A stretch of 64,000 bases of DNA, from assembly GCA_012931725.1 (NCBI GenBank), contig CM022952.1, positions 54,043,000 to 54,106,999 on the forward strand, in the 5' to 3' direction. The notes beneath the pieces are model-generated. The model was given only the letters and a program-made list of their open reading frames with translations, searched no databases and had not been told where the DNA came from. This stretch comes from Litsea cubeba. Lineage: Eukaryota; Streptophyta; Magnoliopsida; Laurales; Lauraceae. Every line of letters starts with the position of its first letter. The stretch's first letter is position 1. The position numbers and the translations under genes are program-made. Of the stretch, positions 43,827 through 55,704 are shown one piece after another.

Positions 43827-46800
43827 TCAGCTGTAGAGGCTAGTTCTCCTTCCCAACTGCTTTGGCTTTTTGGAGAAGACATCACTTAAAACCGTCTCCG
43901 AGATCAAAGAAGCTTTCAACAGAGACAAGGCCTGCAAACACGGTCAAAAACTCATCAGCTGCCTATCATTTACATGTGAAATTGAAAAAAAAATTTTTCA
44001 TATGCAAATTTTCCTTTCCATCATCATTAACTTGTGACTCGATGGATAAAGTTAGCTTGTAACAGCCATCCATCTTCCTATATTCTGGAGGACCATTTAT
44101 ATGTCAGAGATCAATCTCCTTTTTATGATAAATGATCTTCATTTCGTGGGCCATGATTTTGAGCGTGTGGGCTAGATCCAACGTCATTTTCTAAGCCAAT
44201 GGATAAGAGGTATGGTACATGGCCTGGCTAGTTGGCTAGCACCAACCAAACATAAAGAACAATAATTTAGTGGGGGTGTCATTTTTATGTGGAGAAAACT
44301 GGTGCAGAAAACTGCCCACAGTAGAATTTGTACTTGAGACAGTTTCCTCCACCTCTATCTTTCCACCTCTGGGGAGGAAAGGTCGAGATAAGAATAGGTA
44401 GCCCACGAATGAACCATGAAGAATTCTCCCCATCTGTTCTCATCCAAACGACACCAAATAATTTCCAGAGGGCTGGGTGACATTTACTACCTATGGGCTA
44501 GAAACGGATCTTAAGATTTGCAATGTTGCCCAAGAATAATAGCCCCTCATCAAATCAACTCAATACCCCCGTGGCTTTGCCGAAGATACCAAACCATGTA
44601 ATATGAAGGTTCGAATGTTGATTCTCTTTACCTCCTCTTCTCCCACGCTTACGACCCGTTCCTCCAAATCGCTAAGGGGGAGGTTAAACTGATTTAGAAG
44701 AGAGAGGCATGAGATGGTCGAAAGCGGTTTTACCAGCAATTCATCAGTAACCATGAATGTTGCTGGTCCAGCCATAAATTCTCCTCCAAGCTCTGTCACT
44801 ACATCAAACTTCGGATTTATTAATTCTAATTGAATTTTCTCAGACCCATGAGAGCATTTGCCAGGGCCACCATCTGTAATACAAGTTCCACCGTTAAAAC
44901 AACTGTAGCAATTAAAAATGGTGAGCCCTGGGCGGTGCTCTTTGATCTGAATTAGTTGGTTTGTAGAACCAAGAAAGGGTACAAGCTTTGGGTCAAGTAG
45001 CAAGGCTTTGTGCTCCTCAGATATTACGCAATCCTTGCTGCCTAACTCTTCAACACTCTTGTACAAGTTATCCAAACATCCCATGCTGGTACATCCACCC
45101 AAGCATTTAACTAAGGAACCAAGAGGGAAGTTGAGGAAGCTAAAGAGCATATCTGGGAATTCTTTCACCACTTGGGCATACAAAACCTTGTTCCTGGATT
45201 TGCTCACAAAAAGCCTAACACTCGTGTTCTTAGAATTGCTGCAACTCTCTTTCTCTGTGTGAGATAGAGCCATGTCTTTGGAATCAAGCACCATGACTTT
45301 GAGATCAAGGGCGACCCGGTCAATGGTGTCTTGCACAGGCAAAAGACGTCGGTTAAAGGCGTTTTGGAGAGCAATGAATGCTTGAGCAGATGCAAGACCT
45401 AATCATTGGAAGTTGAAAGGAGTGCACTTTGGCAGGTTAGTACGACAAGAAAAAATACCAAAAAAAAAAAAAAAAAAAAAGCCAAGGAACATTAATGTCC
45501 AACTTATACATAATGTGATAAGGATAGACGTGCAATATAAATCTAATCCTAAGGTCCTAGTTGGTTGAAGCATTTGGGATAGATTTTGAGAATTCCAAAT
45601 GTTGTCCCCCTCATAGTATAATTCAAAAATGCTCAAAGGTCTAGCAGCATTCTGAAATCCAAAATTCTAACGATATCCCATTGCTAAAAGTTACTTTTCA
45701 CATTCAGCTAAAGGAATTCTCACCATTCAAATTGTATAAAAACAGGATTCCAGGACACCGCTACATTTTTGTTAGGACCGTGTGCCCTAGAATGCTCTCA
45801 ACCAAAGACAAAGAGGCCCTAATCTAATATCAACTCAGCACAGTGTGCCCTAGAATGCTTGATCATGTCATATCCCAGTGTAATTCAAATTCAAATCTTT
45901 TGCAGTCATTTCCAGGTGTTCAATTCCATAAGACAATAAGACCCTTGAGAGCCTGTTTGGTTGCTAGCATTCGGGAATTTGGGAATATGCTAATTTAGAG
46001 AATTACAAGGGCCTGTTATTTTACCAGAATTTCTTACTACAATTTGGTATATTCGGAATTTATTGACATGATGTGATGTCTTGTACCTCGCATTTGCAAA
46101 TATTTCAAAAACTCAAAATCCAGTCGCTTAACAAAAGTCTCAAATGACCTTTGGAATCTCCGGAATTCCAACATCTTTACATTTTTATGGAGTTTGTGGA
46201 TCTCCACCAAAGAGGAGGATTCAGAAATTCCACTCCCTGTGAATTCTTGTAAAAAAACCGGCCCCAAATGTTGTGCCCAAGAAGTACAATTTCAAAAATG
46301 CTAATGACAAAAGAGCATTTTGAATAAAATGTGAGTATGTGACTTTTCGCTTTGTGATATGCAAATTTCAACAACCTAAAACCCAATCCAACATTGGATC
46401 CTGAATTCTCAGGGACAACCTCTGCGGTTCCATGGGGATTTCCCAACAAAAAGAATTCCTACTAGAAATGCACTCAACCAATTGGGCCCTTAAAAAGAAA
46501 AGCAAGAAATGAAGAATGAAAGAAAAACAGAGTCATTTACCTCCTCTGACCCAAGTTTTACATTCCTCTCCTCAAGCACAGTGGCATCACTGATGCCCAA
46601 TCTCTTGAGCAGTTCCAAGGTTGTCGCCATACAAACAGGCAATACCTGGAAATCATCTGTTACCATATATCTCGTTTTTCCTTTAACAAATACCCCGTTC
46701 TTCCCATTTCCTGCACCATTCTTCGACGCTATAGGCATCTTCCAATTCACAGTTTGTCCACATTGGCACTGCCTATTAGAACGAGTAGTGCTGGCCAGAT

Positions 46801-47161
46801 GCTTATAGTATGAGCTGAGAGGAAATGAACTGTAGCATAAGTAGTAGTTGGTAGGCTCTGTATCATCTATATTCACCGTTAAACTTCTGCAATGTTCCTC
46901 TGCAGCGCTTTTGGGATAGAGGAACTTGTTCTTCCATGAGTCTGACTCTAAATACTCCGCGTCCAGATCCTCAACACTCTCATATATAGTACTCATGCAA
47001 CCAATTTTTGATTGCTTACCAACGAGCCTGATAACAGTTCCTATGGGCATTGTCAAGAAGCTGAAGAGAACGTCGACGAAGTCATTCCGAGATTCTGCAT
47101 ACAAAACCTGGTTTTTCTCTTTGTGTATCAGGAGTTTCAAGTTGATTTCATTCGCAGCCAT
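43827..47161 (-). pseudogene. DUF674 family protein, copy B, single net frameshift
   Basis: It has the same structure as copy A: exon 1 47161-46541 (207 codons, MAANEINLKLLIHKEKNQVL, CxCG motif QCQCGQTVNW), exon 2 45398-44632, and exon 3 43931-43827 (LKASLISETVLSDVFSKKPK, then an extended tail to a TGA). Splice sites match copy A (GAG/GTAAAT, GAG/GTAAAG, TTGCAG/GCC). Exon 2 is 767 nt instead of 768: one base is missing after SKTPLTDVF, so the frame breaks near residue 225, and the rest of the second domain (from MPVQDTIDRVALDL) is open in the shifted frame. All other motifs are preserved, so inactivation is recent or the base is a sequence error. MULE 1 is inserted about 0.85 kb beyond its stop codon. 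Confidence 0.8.
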
Positions 47162-47555
47162 GATTCTAGATCAAATACAGATATAGATGGATTCTTCGAC
47201 TGATGAATGGTTCCCCCTCTGGGTAATTCAGATTCCGTTTTCTAGCCGAGAGAAGACTACGATTTCTATCTTTTACCCCCAGGCAGAGCGCTTCTTCCAC
47301 AAGGAGAAATGACCGACAGTAGAAAAGCAGTCACACTCGATATGAAAAGGAAAAGCAGCAAAGCCAATAATAGCAGAGTGCAGAGAGAATCCCAGTACGA
47401 TTCTTTCCGTCACTCAGTCTACTTTTGAGGTGGGGCATGTGATTCTTTCTTGGGGAACACCATTGACAATTGATGGGAAAAAAGAGGAATGTTGCATGTT
47501 GGACTAGTTATCATCTAAGGAATGGACACTTTTTAATGATTTAAAATGCCAAGCA
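47162..47555. promoter_or_regulatory. Promoter side of DUF674 copy B
   Basis: Upstream region of copy B (minus strand), resembling the 9486-9760 upstream region of copy A in parts (CTTCCAC, AAAAGCA, GATTCTTTCC). No specific element was assigned. Confidence 0.4.
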
Positions 47556-47564
47556 GTGGTGAGC

Positions 47565-48588
47565 AGCATGGATCAAAATCTCGGCCCATATGAACCGTAT
47601 CGGTCTATATCGGGCTGATATATCACTGTTATATCGGTCTCGACGATATGATCCAAAAAATTCTCAAAATCTCGGGGTATATCAGCCGAGATGATGTTCA
47701 TCTCGGTCTTAACGATAAAATATCGGCCGAGATTATATAAAATACCCTTGAACCCTAATTTTTTTAACTTTTTCCCCATCTTCATCTTCTTCCCCTCTCC
47801 TCTCATCTTCATACTCCTTAGAGCAGTAGCCACCCAAAAAAGTAACGGGATTTACTGGACTATTTAAAAAGGTACGCAGGTTCTTAAGAATGGACATATT
47901 CGTTTTTGAATGAAGAACTTCATAAAAAAATTTGGTCGATCCCCACCGGGGGATACCCCCGGACCCCCTTCGTGAAGCGCATATTTTAAAGAAGTGGTAA
48001 TCATGAAGACAAAAGGATCCTACTTGACCATGATAGTTAGGACTCTTTTGCTGGTTGTCTTTCCTTTTTTGTGCTTGGATGTCTATTATTATCATAACTT
48101 GCTAGATATGATATTAAACCTGTTTAATTATGTTTTGAATGATATAGTAGTAAAGATTGTGTAATACACTAATTCATGAACTAAAAGGCTTTATATTGAG
48201 TTAGATTTGATTTTACTCACTTATTTTTCCCTAGATCTAGTATTTTAAAGTGTAGATCTAAATTTTTTTATTTCCAAAATTTGGGGCTTTTCTTGAAATC
48301 AATTCCATTTTTTCCACATTAGTGTTCAAATGCGAGAAGAAAGCGAACAGCGACACAAACAACACTCATATCGAGATTTTGATTTATTGTTGTTACTAAT
48401 AGAGAAAAATATTGTTTTCCAGCATTTTCTAATATTATGAATTTTTTGGATATTTTTGCGAATTTTTTTGTATTAAAAAATTTCACACCGCGATGTCCGC
48501 GACAGACCAATATCCGCAACGATATCGATATCATATCGGTTTTTCGGCCCGGCCGATACCGCGACCGAGACCGAGATTTTAAACCATG
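47565..48588. mobile_element. About 1-kb MULE-like element with 9-bp target duplication
   Basis: The left end (ATCAAAATCTCGGCC near 47571) and right end (GGTTTAAAATCTCGGTC on the other strand) are inverted. They are flanked by GTGGTGAGC (47556-47564) and GTGGTGACC (48589-48597), 8 of 9 identical. Subterminal sequence is rich in CGGTATCGG/ATATCGG motifs. No protein-coding capacity is seen. The 9-bp duplication suggests Mutator-type mobilisation. Confidence 0.55.
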
Positions 48589-48869
48589 GTGGTGACCAAG
48601 CGCTTATTTCACTACAACCATCTTCTTTTCTGCTACATGCTCTATTTGCCATGAGGCTTTTAAATTTCAAGAAGGGTGGTTAAGATGACTAAATGACGGC
48701 TGATTTTGGCCCATTTTGCCATGAGAGCATTCCATCTTCCCTATCATGACCCCAACAAATGCATGCATTATGACAGGTATTTTACTTTAATGCATATGCA
48801 TTGTCAAAATGTCCATATCAGGCTTCCTGGTGCGGGAGCAGGAGAAGATACGGGTGTAAAAACTAAAAG
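48589..48869. repeat. 3' flank of DUF674 unit D, left part before MULE 2
   Basis: The segment TATCAGGCTTCCTGGTG ... GAAGATACGGGTGTAAAAACT (about 48815-48865) is the counterpart of 13785-13855 and 3975-4045, with an internal deletion. It is cut by MULE 2 at 48870 and resumes at 63779. Confidence 0.7.
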
Positions 48870-48987
48870 GGGATTTTTACCAAAAAAGTGTCCGTATACT
48901 TGTATTATATGAATTTAACTACAAATACGTTCAAATGCCCATTTTGGTGTTCGTACGTTAATTTTGGACGGTTTTACCCCTCCTTGT
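48870..48987 (+). repeat. Left TIR of MULE 2
   Basis: Inverted match to 63662-63778 over about 117 bp, with conserved blocks TTTTACCAAAAAAGTGTCC, GTATTATA, TTGGTGTTCGTAC and TTTTACCCCTCC. Confidence 0.85.
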
Positions 48988-49169
48988 ATCAAACAACATC
49001 GTTTTTTATATCAAACCCTATTTTCTCTCTTTCTCCTCCTCTCCTTGGTATCTCTTTCCCTCTCCCTACGTTTCCTACATACACACCTGCTCCTAAACCT
49101 CTCCTCCATTAATATCCATATTCTCCTCTTCAAACGGATCCAAAACCCTAATTCTTCTTCTTCTTCTCC

Positions 49170-49735
49170 ATGTCTGCTCTGCAAGCGTCGCTCCTCTGCA
49201 GACCTTCCTCTCTTCCCTCTCTTCCATCAAAACGCCTCATTTTCGCTCCCCTCACCCGTCGATGCAATCCCTCCCCTTTTCTTTCCATCTCCTCCTCCAA
49301 ACCACTCTCCCACCGCCGCCTTCAGCCGCTCGTCTCCCGCGCATTGCCGCTTGAAAATGCCAGTTCCACCACGAAATCCGCTTTCCCCGGCCAAGATTGG
49401 GTCTCCGATCTCGATTCACCGGAAAGCCAGGGCTTTGCGGAAGAAATCAGCGGGGAGAGCATACGAGCAGAGCTGGATGATGTCATTTTCGGAGAATTTA
49501 GGTACGATGAGAAAGTTTCTGGTGACTCCGCGAGGAAGTAGGGTGTGGAGGGGATATTTCGGCTGGTGGTTTTTCTGATGGGAGTTTTTGTTGCTATAAG
49601 GAATGGATTTGAGAAGCTCGTGGCCGGGAAGTGGTTGGGTTTGTGGCCGTTTTGGCAGTAGGAGAAGAAATTGGAGCGGCTCATCGAGGAAGCGGATACG
49701 AAGCAGAACGAGCTGTTGGCGGAGCTCAACAAGCA
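49170..49735 (+). pseudogene. FTSH11: FTSH11 N-terminal fragment, captured, with two in-frame stops
   Basis: The start MSALQASLLCRPSSLP and the later segments VVFLMGVFVAIRNGFEKLV and EKKLERLIEEAD...LLAELNKHK resemble the transit peptide, transmembrane segment and following region of plant FTSH11, an AAA-type zinc metalloprotease of chloroplast/mitochondrial membranes. The AAA+ ATPase and M41 peptidase domains are absent. The whole region is in one frame but has two TAG stops (49539-49541 and 49660-49662); the second replaces the Gln of a WPFW-Q-EK motif. The segment after EEAD is shorter than in the family. Upstream bases 48988-49169, C/T-rich, may be the captured FTSH11 promoter and leader. 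It runs without an intron into VPS16 sequence at about 49736, forming a chimera. Confidence 0.8.
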
Positions 49736-51105
49736 CAAGTTCCGTTCAAAATTATGCAAAGGTATATCATATGCAGCAGTTGCTGCTCATGCATATAGCA
49801 TTGGCCAGCGGAAGTTAGCTGCAATGCTTGTTGACTATGAACCACATTCATCAAGAAAGTTTTTTTTTAATCCTTTTTCCCCTTTCCTTTTTGTTGGCCT
49901 CATGAAGAACTTGAGCTCACTCACTCACACCCACGTCCCTAACCAGTTGGGCTATAGCTGGGGACCTTTGGATCCTTCCATATAGGTTGTCGAATGTCAT
50001 ATTTGTAGAATGTCATTTGACATCCATACTTATCATTTTCTTAACTAACTAATTGTTATCAAGGCATTGCCTACTAGATAATTATTAAAGTTGTTGAAAG
50101 AAGTATTGCCAAAAGGTAGTTAAGTTCTGTCTTTTGAACTTAGGTTCCCCTCTTACTAAGCATAGGAGAGCAAGACACAGCATTGGTGATGGCAACTGAA
50201 AGTGGTGATACTGGCCTTGTTTATCCTGTACTCTTTCATATCTAGCAGGTATTGCTTTCAACAAAATTTGATGCTGCATTTATTTATCTTGTCACATTTA
50301 TACTGTCTTGTTACTACAGAGTGAATCAAAATTTGCCCCATGTGTCTGTGGATCAGAATACTGCATAAATGAATTTTACATGTTTCAAATTTTATAGATC
50401 AGTGTCTATTTGTTGGGTGGTTTTCACTTGCAGAAGCCTCCTCTGGAGTTCTTTGGAATGATACAGGCAAGGCCTCTGGCCCACAATCTATTCATAACAT
50501 TTGCACGGTATTATGTTCTTTGCTGCATACTTTGAATCACATTTAAGATTGATTTCTTTCTAACTTTTTCTACTTTGTAAAACCCGATTGTGAAATCAAG
50601 TATTCAAGGATTTTTTTTTCAGTTATATTGTATTTATTATTTTGATCTGCTTGCAGGTGTTATAAGCATGAATTCCTGAAGGACTTCTTTCTGTCAACTG
50701 GCCAGCTTCAAGTAGGTTTTTTAAAAGCACACTCCTTGGTGTTCCCCCTCCCTCCTCTTAAGATCAACGGTTTTCCTTGGTCTTTCTAGTGTGCGCGAGT
50801 TTTAAGTGCATGTATGAGTGTTGTGCATGAGTGTGCTTGTGCATGTGTGTATGAGTGTTTTCCTTAAGATCAATGATCTTTTCTAAATTCTGACCATTAG
50901 GACTGACACACCAACCTAATCCATACCATATATTAACCATTGGGATTGCTTGCTCTATGTACATTTACAAAAGGGGTGTTCTTGAATATGAATTCGCTGC
51001 CTTTTTTTTGGCTAAAAATATGAATTTGCCGCCTTTAGTAGGCATTTTTATAGAGAAATTTGCTGAACCCCTGGGCAATGGTATGAAAGCCTGAAAACTT
51101 GACTA

Positions 51106-51140
<35 letters not shown>
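51106..51140 (+). repeat. (CT)n microsatellite
   Basis: About 17 uninterrupted CT/TC dinucleotides within a VPS16 intron. Confidence 0.9.
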
Positions 51141-52070
51141 AATTGCTGCTTGTCCTTTTATTTGTGACACACTTTTGGTCTTATGCCTTGTAAAGCTGCT
51201 TCATAACCAATAGATCTGATGCAAACAATTTTGCTATTTTGATTAATTTTGTTATAAACTCACTTGTTATTCTCTGTTGTACAATCCTATCTCAGTCCTA
51301 GTGGACATTTGGCTTTGTAGGATGTTGTTTTCCTCTTGTGGAAAGAGTCATGGGAACTGGGAAAGAATTTTATGGCTAGTAAGGGATCACCTCTTGTTGG
51401 CCCACGTATCAAACTCATTGAGAAGGCTCAGAATATTTTTGCAGAGACCAAAGAACACACTTTTGAGTCAAAGGCGGCTGAAGAGCATGCAAAATTATTG
51501 AGGTAAACAAAAAAGAAAAACATGTTTTTTTATATGGGTGTACCAGAGCATGTAATGGGCTCCAAAGTTTATCATTTCCCCATCCATCTTATGATTTCAG
51601 ACAATATGCCATCATAGAACTTTCATCAATGGAGACACTACATACATAGTTAATGTGTAAACCTATTACCAGATGTCCTAATACAACACCTTAAATTATA
51701 TAACAAGTATTGTTGTCTATAAAATTTGAGCAGATAATTGGAAATGGAAAAAAGAAAAAGAAAAAAAACAGAGACACTGCTATGATTTTTCTTTTTTAAC
51801 TAGATATTTAGAAGCAACGCATTCTTCATTAACATCCATACCCTATAAAATTCTTTCTCTTTCCACTGTTTGATATGCAAGCTTAAGGTTTCATCCAATA
51901 TGATCATAACTGTCTTTAGAAGATTAAAACCCGTAGTTGTCTTTATATCAGCCTGAAGCTCACTTGAAGCTAAATTATCTTTTTCCAGTATTTGTGTGAA
52001 GATGAGTGCCAGAATTTCTACTGAGAAACTTTTCATTTGCTCTCAGATATCTTAGTATATGTAGCCTTAA

Positions 52071-52486
52071 CAGCCTGTTTGGGAAGGGGGGAGGGGGGGG
52101 GGGGGGGGAAGTTGGGGGGGAAATGAATATGAGGTCTGTTTGGGAAGGGGGGAGAGAGAATGAGGGAGGGAAAATGGGGGGGGGGAACGTGTGGGCCCCA
52201 CTGAAATTTTTTCCCCTCAAAACTGAGGGGAAAATGAGGGCAAAGAGGAGAATCTAAACCAAATTACTGAAATGCCCTTCAAACATTTTTGAAGCTTTTG
52301 CAATCCATAAGGGTAAATTGGTAATTTTAATTTTACTTCACAAACAAACAAAATCCTACTTTTTACTTTTCTCCCCTACTTTTAACTTTCCTAACAAGAG
52401 GTGGTAAAATTAATTTTCCCTCCCCTTCATTTTCCTTCCCCCTCAAATTTTCACACCCCTCCCCTCCCCCCTTCCCAAACACAGCG
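52071..52486. mobile_element. 416-bp MITE (PIF/Harbinger-like) in a VPS16 intron
   Basis: Ends CAGCCTGTTTGGGAAGGGG and (complement) CGCTGTGTTTGGGAAGGGG are inverted and flanked by TAA on both sides (52068-52070 and 52487-52489), the target length of Tourist-type MITEs. The interior has G-runs on the left and C-runs on the right, so the element is a long imperfect hairpin. It inserted after the gene fragment was captured or came with the donor gene. Confidence 0.65.
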
Positions 52487-54070
52487 TAAAGCTCCTGATT
52501 TCTCCATTTGTCTTTGCTGCCGATCTTATATTTCACATTTCAGTCTTTCACTCTCTGCCTTTCCTGCAGATGCCAACATGATCTAGAAAAGTGAGCACAA
52601 AACAAGCCATATTTGTTAGTTAAAGTATCAGTGATACAATTCGCACTTGTATTGTTCTGGGCAATCACCGAGCTGCATTAAAGTGAAAAATGATTTCAAG
52701 GTTATCAAATATGCTTTTAACTGAAACATCTCTTTTCCCTTGGCTGATTGTTGTATTCTGATTTTCACATATTGTTTTATAACGAGCGCCCTTCACAGGT
52801 TCTTGAGAAGAGATGGTACTGGCTTAAAGTATTTGCATTGGCTACAATCAGAGACTGGGATGCTCTAGAAAAGTTTTCCAAGGAGAAGCGACTGCCAATT
52901 TGGTGAGCTTTCCAATCTGTTAGCCTGGCAGATTTTGTGGATGAATAAAACCCATTTGATAAAGTCATGATTTCTTAGCCAAACAGAAGAAAAGATATAT
53001 CTAGCACAGCCTTTTCAATAAAATAATTGGTTGCTGTTTGGATTTAGGCGCTATTTGGCAATTCTATTTTTGGATTTATTTGACTTGAAAAATTGATTCA
53101 AACATATGTTCGAGTGCTTTAGACATTTTGGGAAAGTTTATGTGAATCTCTATTGAATGAGCTTTAAGACATGCTTCTTTCTAAAAAAACAACAAAAAGG
53201 GTCCTTTTCAAATAGACATCAATGTCTAAGACAGTTAGACAACTTTTTCGTCTTTCTCTGGTCTTTTGCCTTCGTTGTTTTTGTTTTGGTGGTGTTCTTA
53301 TTGTGCTTGTTTTCTGCTTGTTCTTTGGGTGTTAAGCTTGTAAGTATAGTCCTCTTGCACTGCTCGCTTTTCTATTTAATAAAAGTAGCCATTAAAAAAA
53401 AAATGTTCCTCTTTTTTTTTTTTTTTTGGCAACAGGTTTTTCCATATAATATTTTATGAGAAGTTTGCATATGTCATTTTGTTCAGATTTCTGCTGTCAT
53501 CATATACAACAAATTGTTTCATAATTGTAACCATAGTATTTTTAATTTAAACAGGTTATAAGCCCTTTGTAGAGGCTTGCCTTGATGCTGATGAGAAAGC
53601 AGAGGCACTCAAATACATTCCAAAGCTCGCCGATCCCCGTGAGAGAGCAGAGGTATTACACTAATGGGTTTTTTCCCTTTTAGATTTGTATCATTAATAT
53701 TAAACCATTAATTGCTAAGCTCCATTATATGATCTGTGAAACAAAATTTAACATTGACCCATAATTTTTATATGGCTGTCTCCACTGTTGCCATTGTCTA
53801 TATTAATAAAAAGTTAGAAGTGGAAGCATATCCAAATGAGCCCATGATATACTTTTGTTATTGTCAACATGGTCTGAAGCTTTTACATGTATTTTGGGTT
53901 TAACCAATCATTTGCTCGAATTGGCATAGCCAAGGAGGCTGCAGATGCTGCATCTCAATCTAAAGATGGTGAATTGCTCGGCCGACTGTGGCTAACCCTT
54001 ACACCAAATGCAACAGCCATATCCATTCTGGACACCTTACGATATCGATTATCCTTCCTAAGTATTCTCT

Positions 54071-55704
54071 TAGCCTCTTTGTTGACTCACCTTTGACTTG
54101 TTGTGGTTTTTGTACATTACATTTGGATTGAATGGAGGGACTGAAATGTCTCTCCTTGCTGTTGATTTCTTATACTGATGGTGCAAGATGGCTGGCTGAA
54201 GTTGCAATCATTGTGGTGATCTCTCTTTCCGGCTGTTCGGGTTTGCTTTTGCAGGCAGAGTAGAGTGATATTATTCAGTTTATTTCTGTTAGTTGGACTC
54301 ATGGGAGTGTGTTCTCATGCCTCTTGTATTACTATAGTAAATTAAGGATTTTATTGAGTGTTTTTTTATCTTGTTCAAAATTTGGATTTGTTGAATGGAA
54401 GTTTCGGTGGAAGCTATCATGGTTTGGCTTATGATATAACCTTGCTACCATTACACCGTGCCAAAATTACTCTATGCAAAAAAAATTTTTTGTTAAGATA
54501 CTCTATGTAGTTAGGGATGTCGAACATGCCGTGTTGATGGGTGGCAGCCGGCAGGGCCTTGATGGGCTGTGGCCAAAAATTGCAAGAGAGATCTTTGCGG
54601 AAACAGCATAAGAATTACAGAAAAAAATTGAAATAGTCCAAGTCCGGCTTATTTGGAAAATGGGCCTTGGCCTAGCCCAATGCGGCCCATGGAAAATGTT
54701 GGTCCCAGTCATTGATCCATTGTAATGTGGGCCACTTACAGGCATTGTCAGTAAAACTAAAAATGGGCTACCATCACCTTTATTCTTGTCGCAAAATCCG
54801 TTGTATTCCTGCAGATGATGAAGTAAATATAACCCATTCAATTACAGTGGGTCGTGATCCATATTGGTGGCCCGTAGGTATGATGCGATCTGTCTCGGAA
54901 GAGTGGTTGGATATAGTCTTAAAACACCCATATAATCGCCTGGAATTTCCCTTGAATCTTTGAAACTAGTTGGCCCTTTCTACCTCCGCAGGCAGGATTC
55001 TTCTTACTTGCTAAGAGTCTGCTCCCAAATAAGTTCGGAGATAAATACCCGGGCCCTTATCATTTCATCTTCCATTAAGAGTGTCTATGTAGAACTGCCA
55101 CTTATGATATGACATCGCTATACATTTTAAAACCTTGACTGCTTATGCTGGTCAGACCTTTTCATCATCACCATCATCTGTGTCATTCTGCAAAACGCCA
55201 ACTCCCATTTGTGGAACTGAAGACAACCACAACCGTAGATGTATCATGATTACTTTCATCTCGTTTATAATAAGTAGACGATGGGTTGGTTGTTGGTGTC
55301 AGAAGGGAGAGGGTGTTGGTGATGGAGCATCTGGATTCCTCTTCTTCTTTTACTGGAGCTATGTAACTGAGGTTAGATGCTTACTCCCTGCTCCTATAAA
55401 CTGAACCAGATGCTTACTCTGTAAGATTAAACAGAATCCATAGGAAAGTTGAATATCATCAAATAGATGGAGTTTTGGAAGTGCATGTAACGATAGTATG
55501 CATTAAAAAAAAGGAAAGAAATAAATTGTTGAAGTTCATCATTTCAATTTTTAAGTTCTGACCTTTTGTTTCATCGAAGCAAGCTCTTCAATTTGTTTAA
55601 TGCCATGAACTAAAGCATTAGAGATCACTAATCCGGATGTCAATGGTTCTTGTCATCTTCTTTTGTTAGCACCAATCGATCAAGTACCCCCCACATAATT
55701 TTAG
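54071..55704. other. MULE 2 interior without recognisable genes
   Basis: The first 300 bases are the likely 3' UTR and flank of VPS16. The rest has a few short open frames (for example about 54712-54963 plus strand) without family resemblance. No repeats of note. Confidence 0.45.

Larger units (their letters stand above)
49736..54070 (+). pseudogene. VPS16: VPS16 C-terminal half, captured, with nonsense mutations
   Basis: Exons, all plus strand with mostly consensus splice sites: to about 49858 (KGISYAAVAAHAYSIGQRKL), 50144-50248, 50434-50507 (KPPLEFFGMIQARPLA), 50657-50711 (CYKHEFLKDFFLSTGQLQ), 51321-51502 (WKESWELGKNFMASKGSP), about 52594-52700 (SISDTIRTCIVLGNHRAA), 52799-52902 (EKRWYWLKVFALATIRDW), 53555-53652 (GYKPFVEACLDADEKAEA) and about 53915-54070 (ARIGIAKEAADAASQSKDGE). 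This is the Vps16 C-terminal region of the HOPS/CORVET tethering subunit (VACUOLELESS1). It is non-functional: TGG-to-TAG in the FHIWQ motif (50242-50244), a TAA in the QAIFV exon (near 52612), a weak donor after the first exon, and a degraded last exon. Confidence 0.85.

Noticed and set aside
49170..49541. A complete small chloroplast protein of 123 residues
   Set aside because: It is the N-terminal part of FTSH11 cut by an in-frame stop; the homologous reading continues beyond the stop in the same frame.
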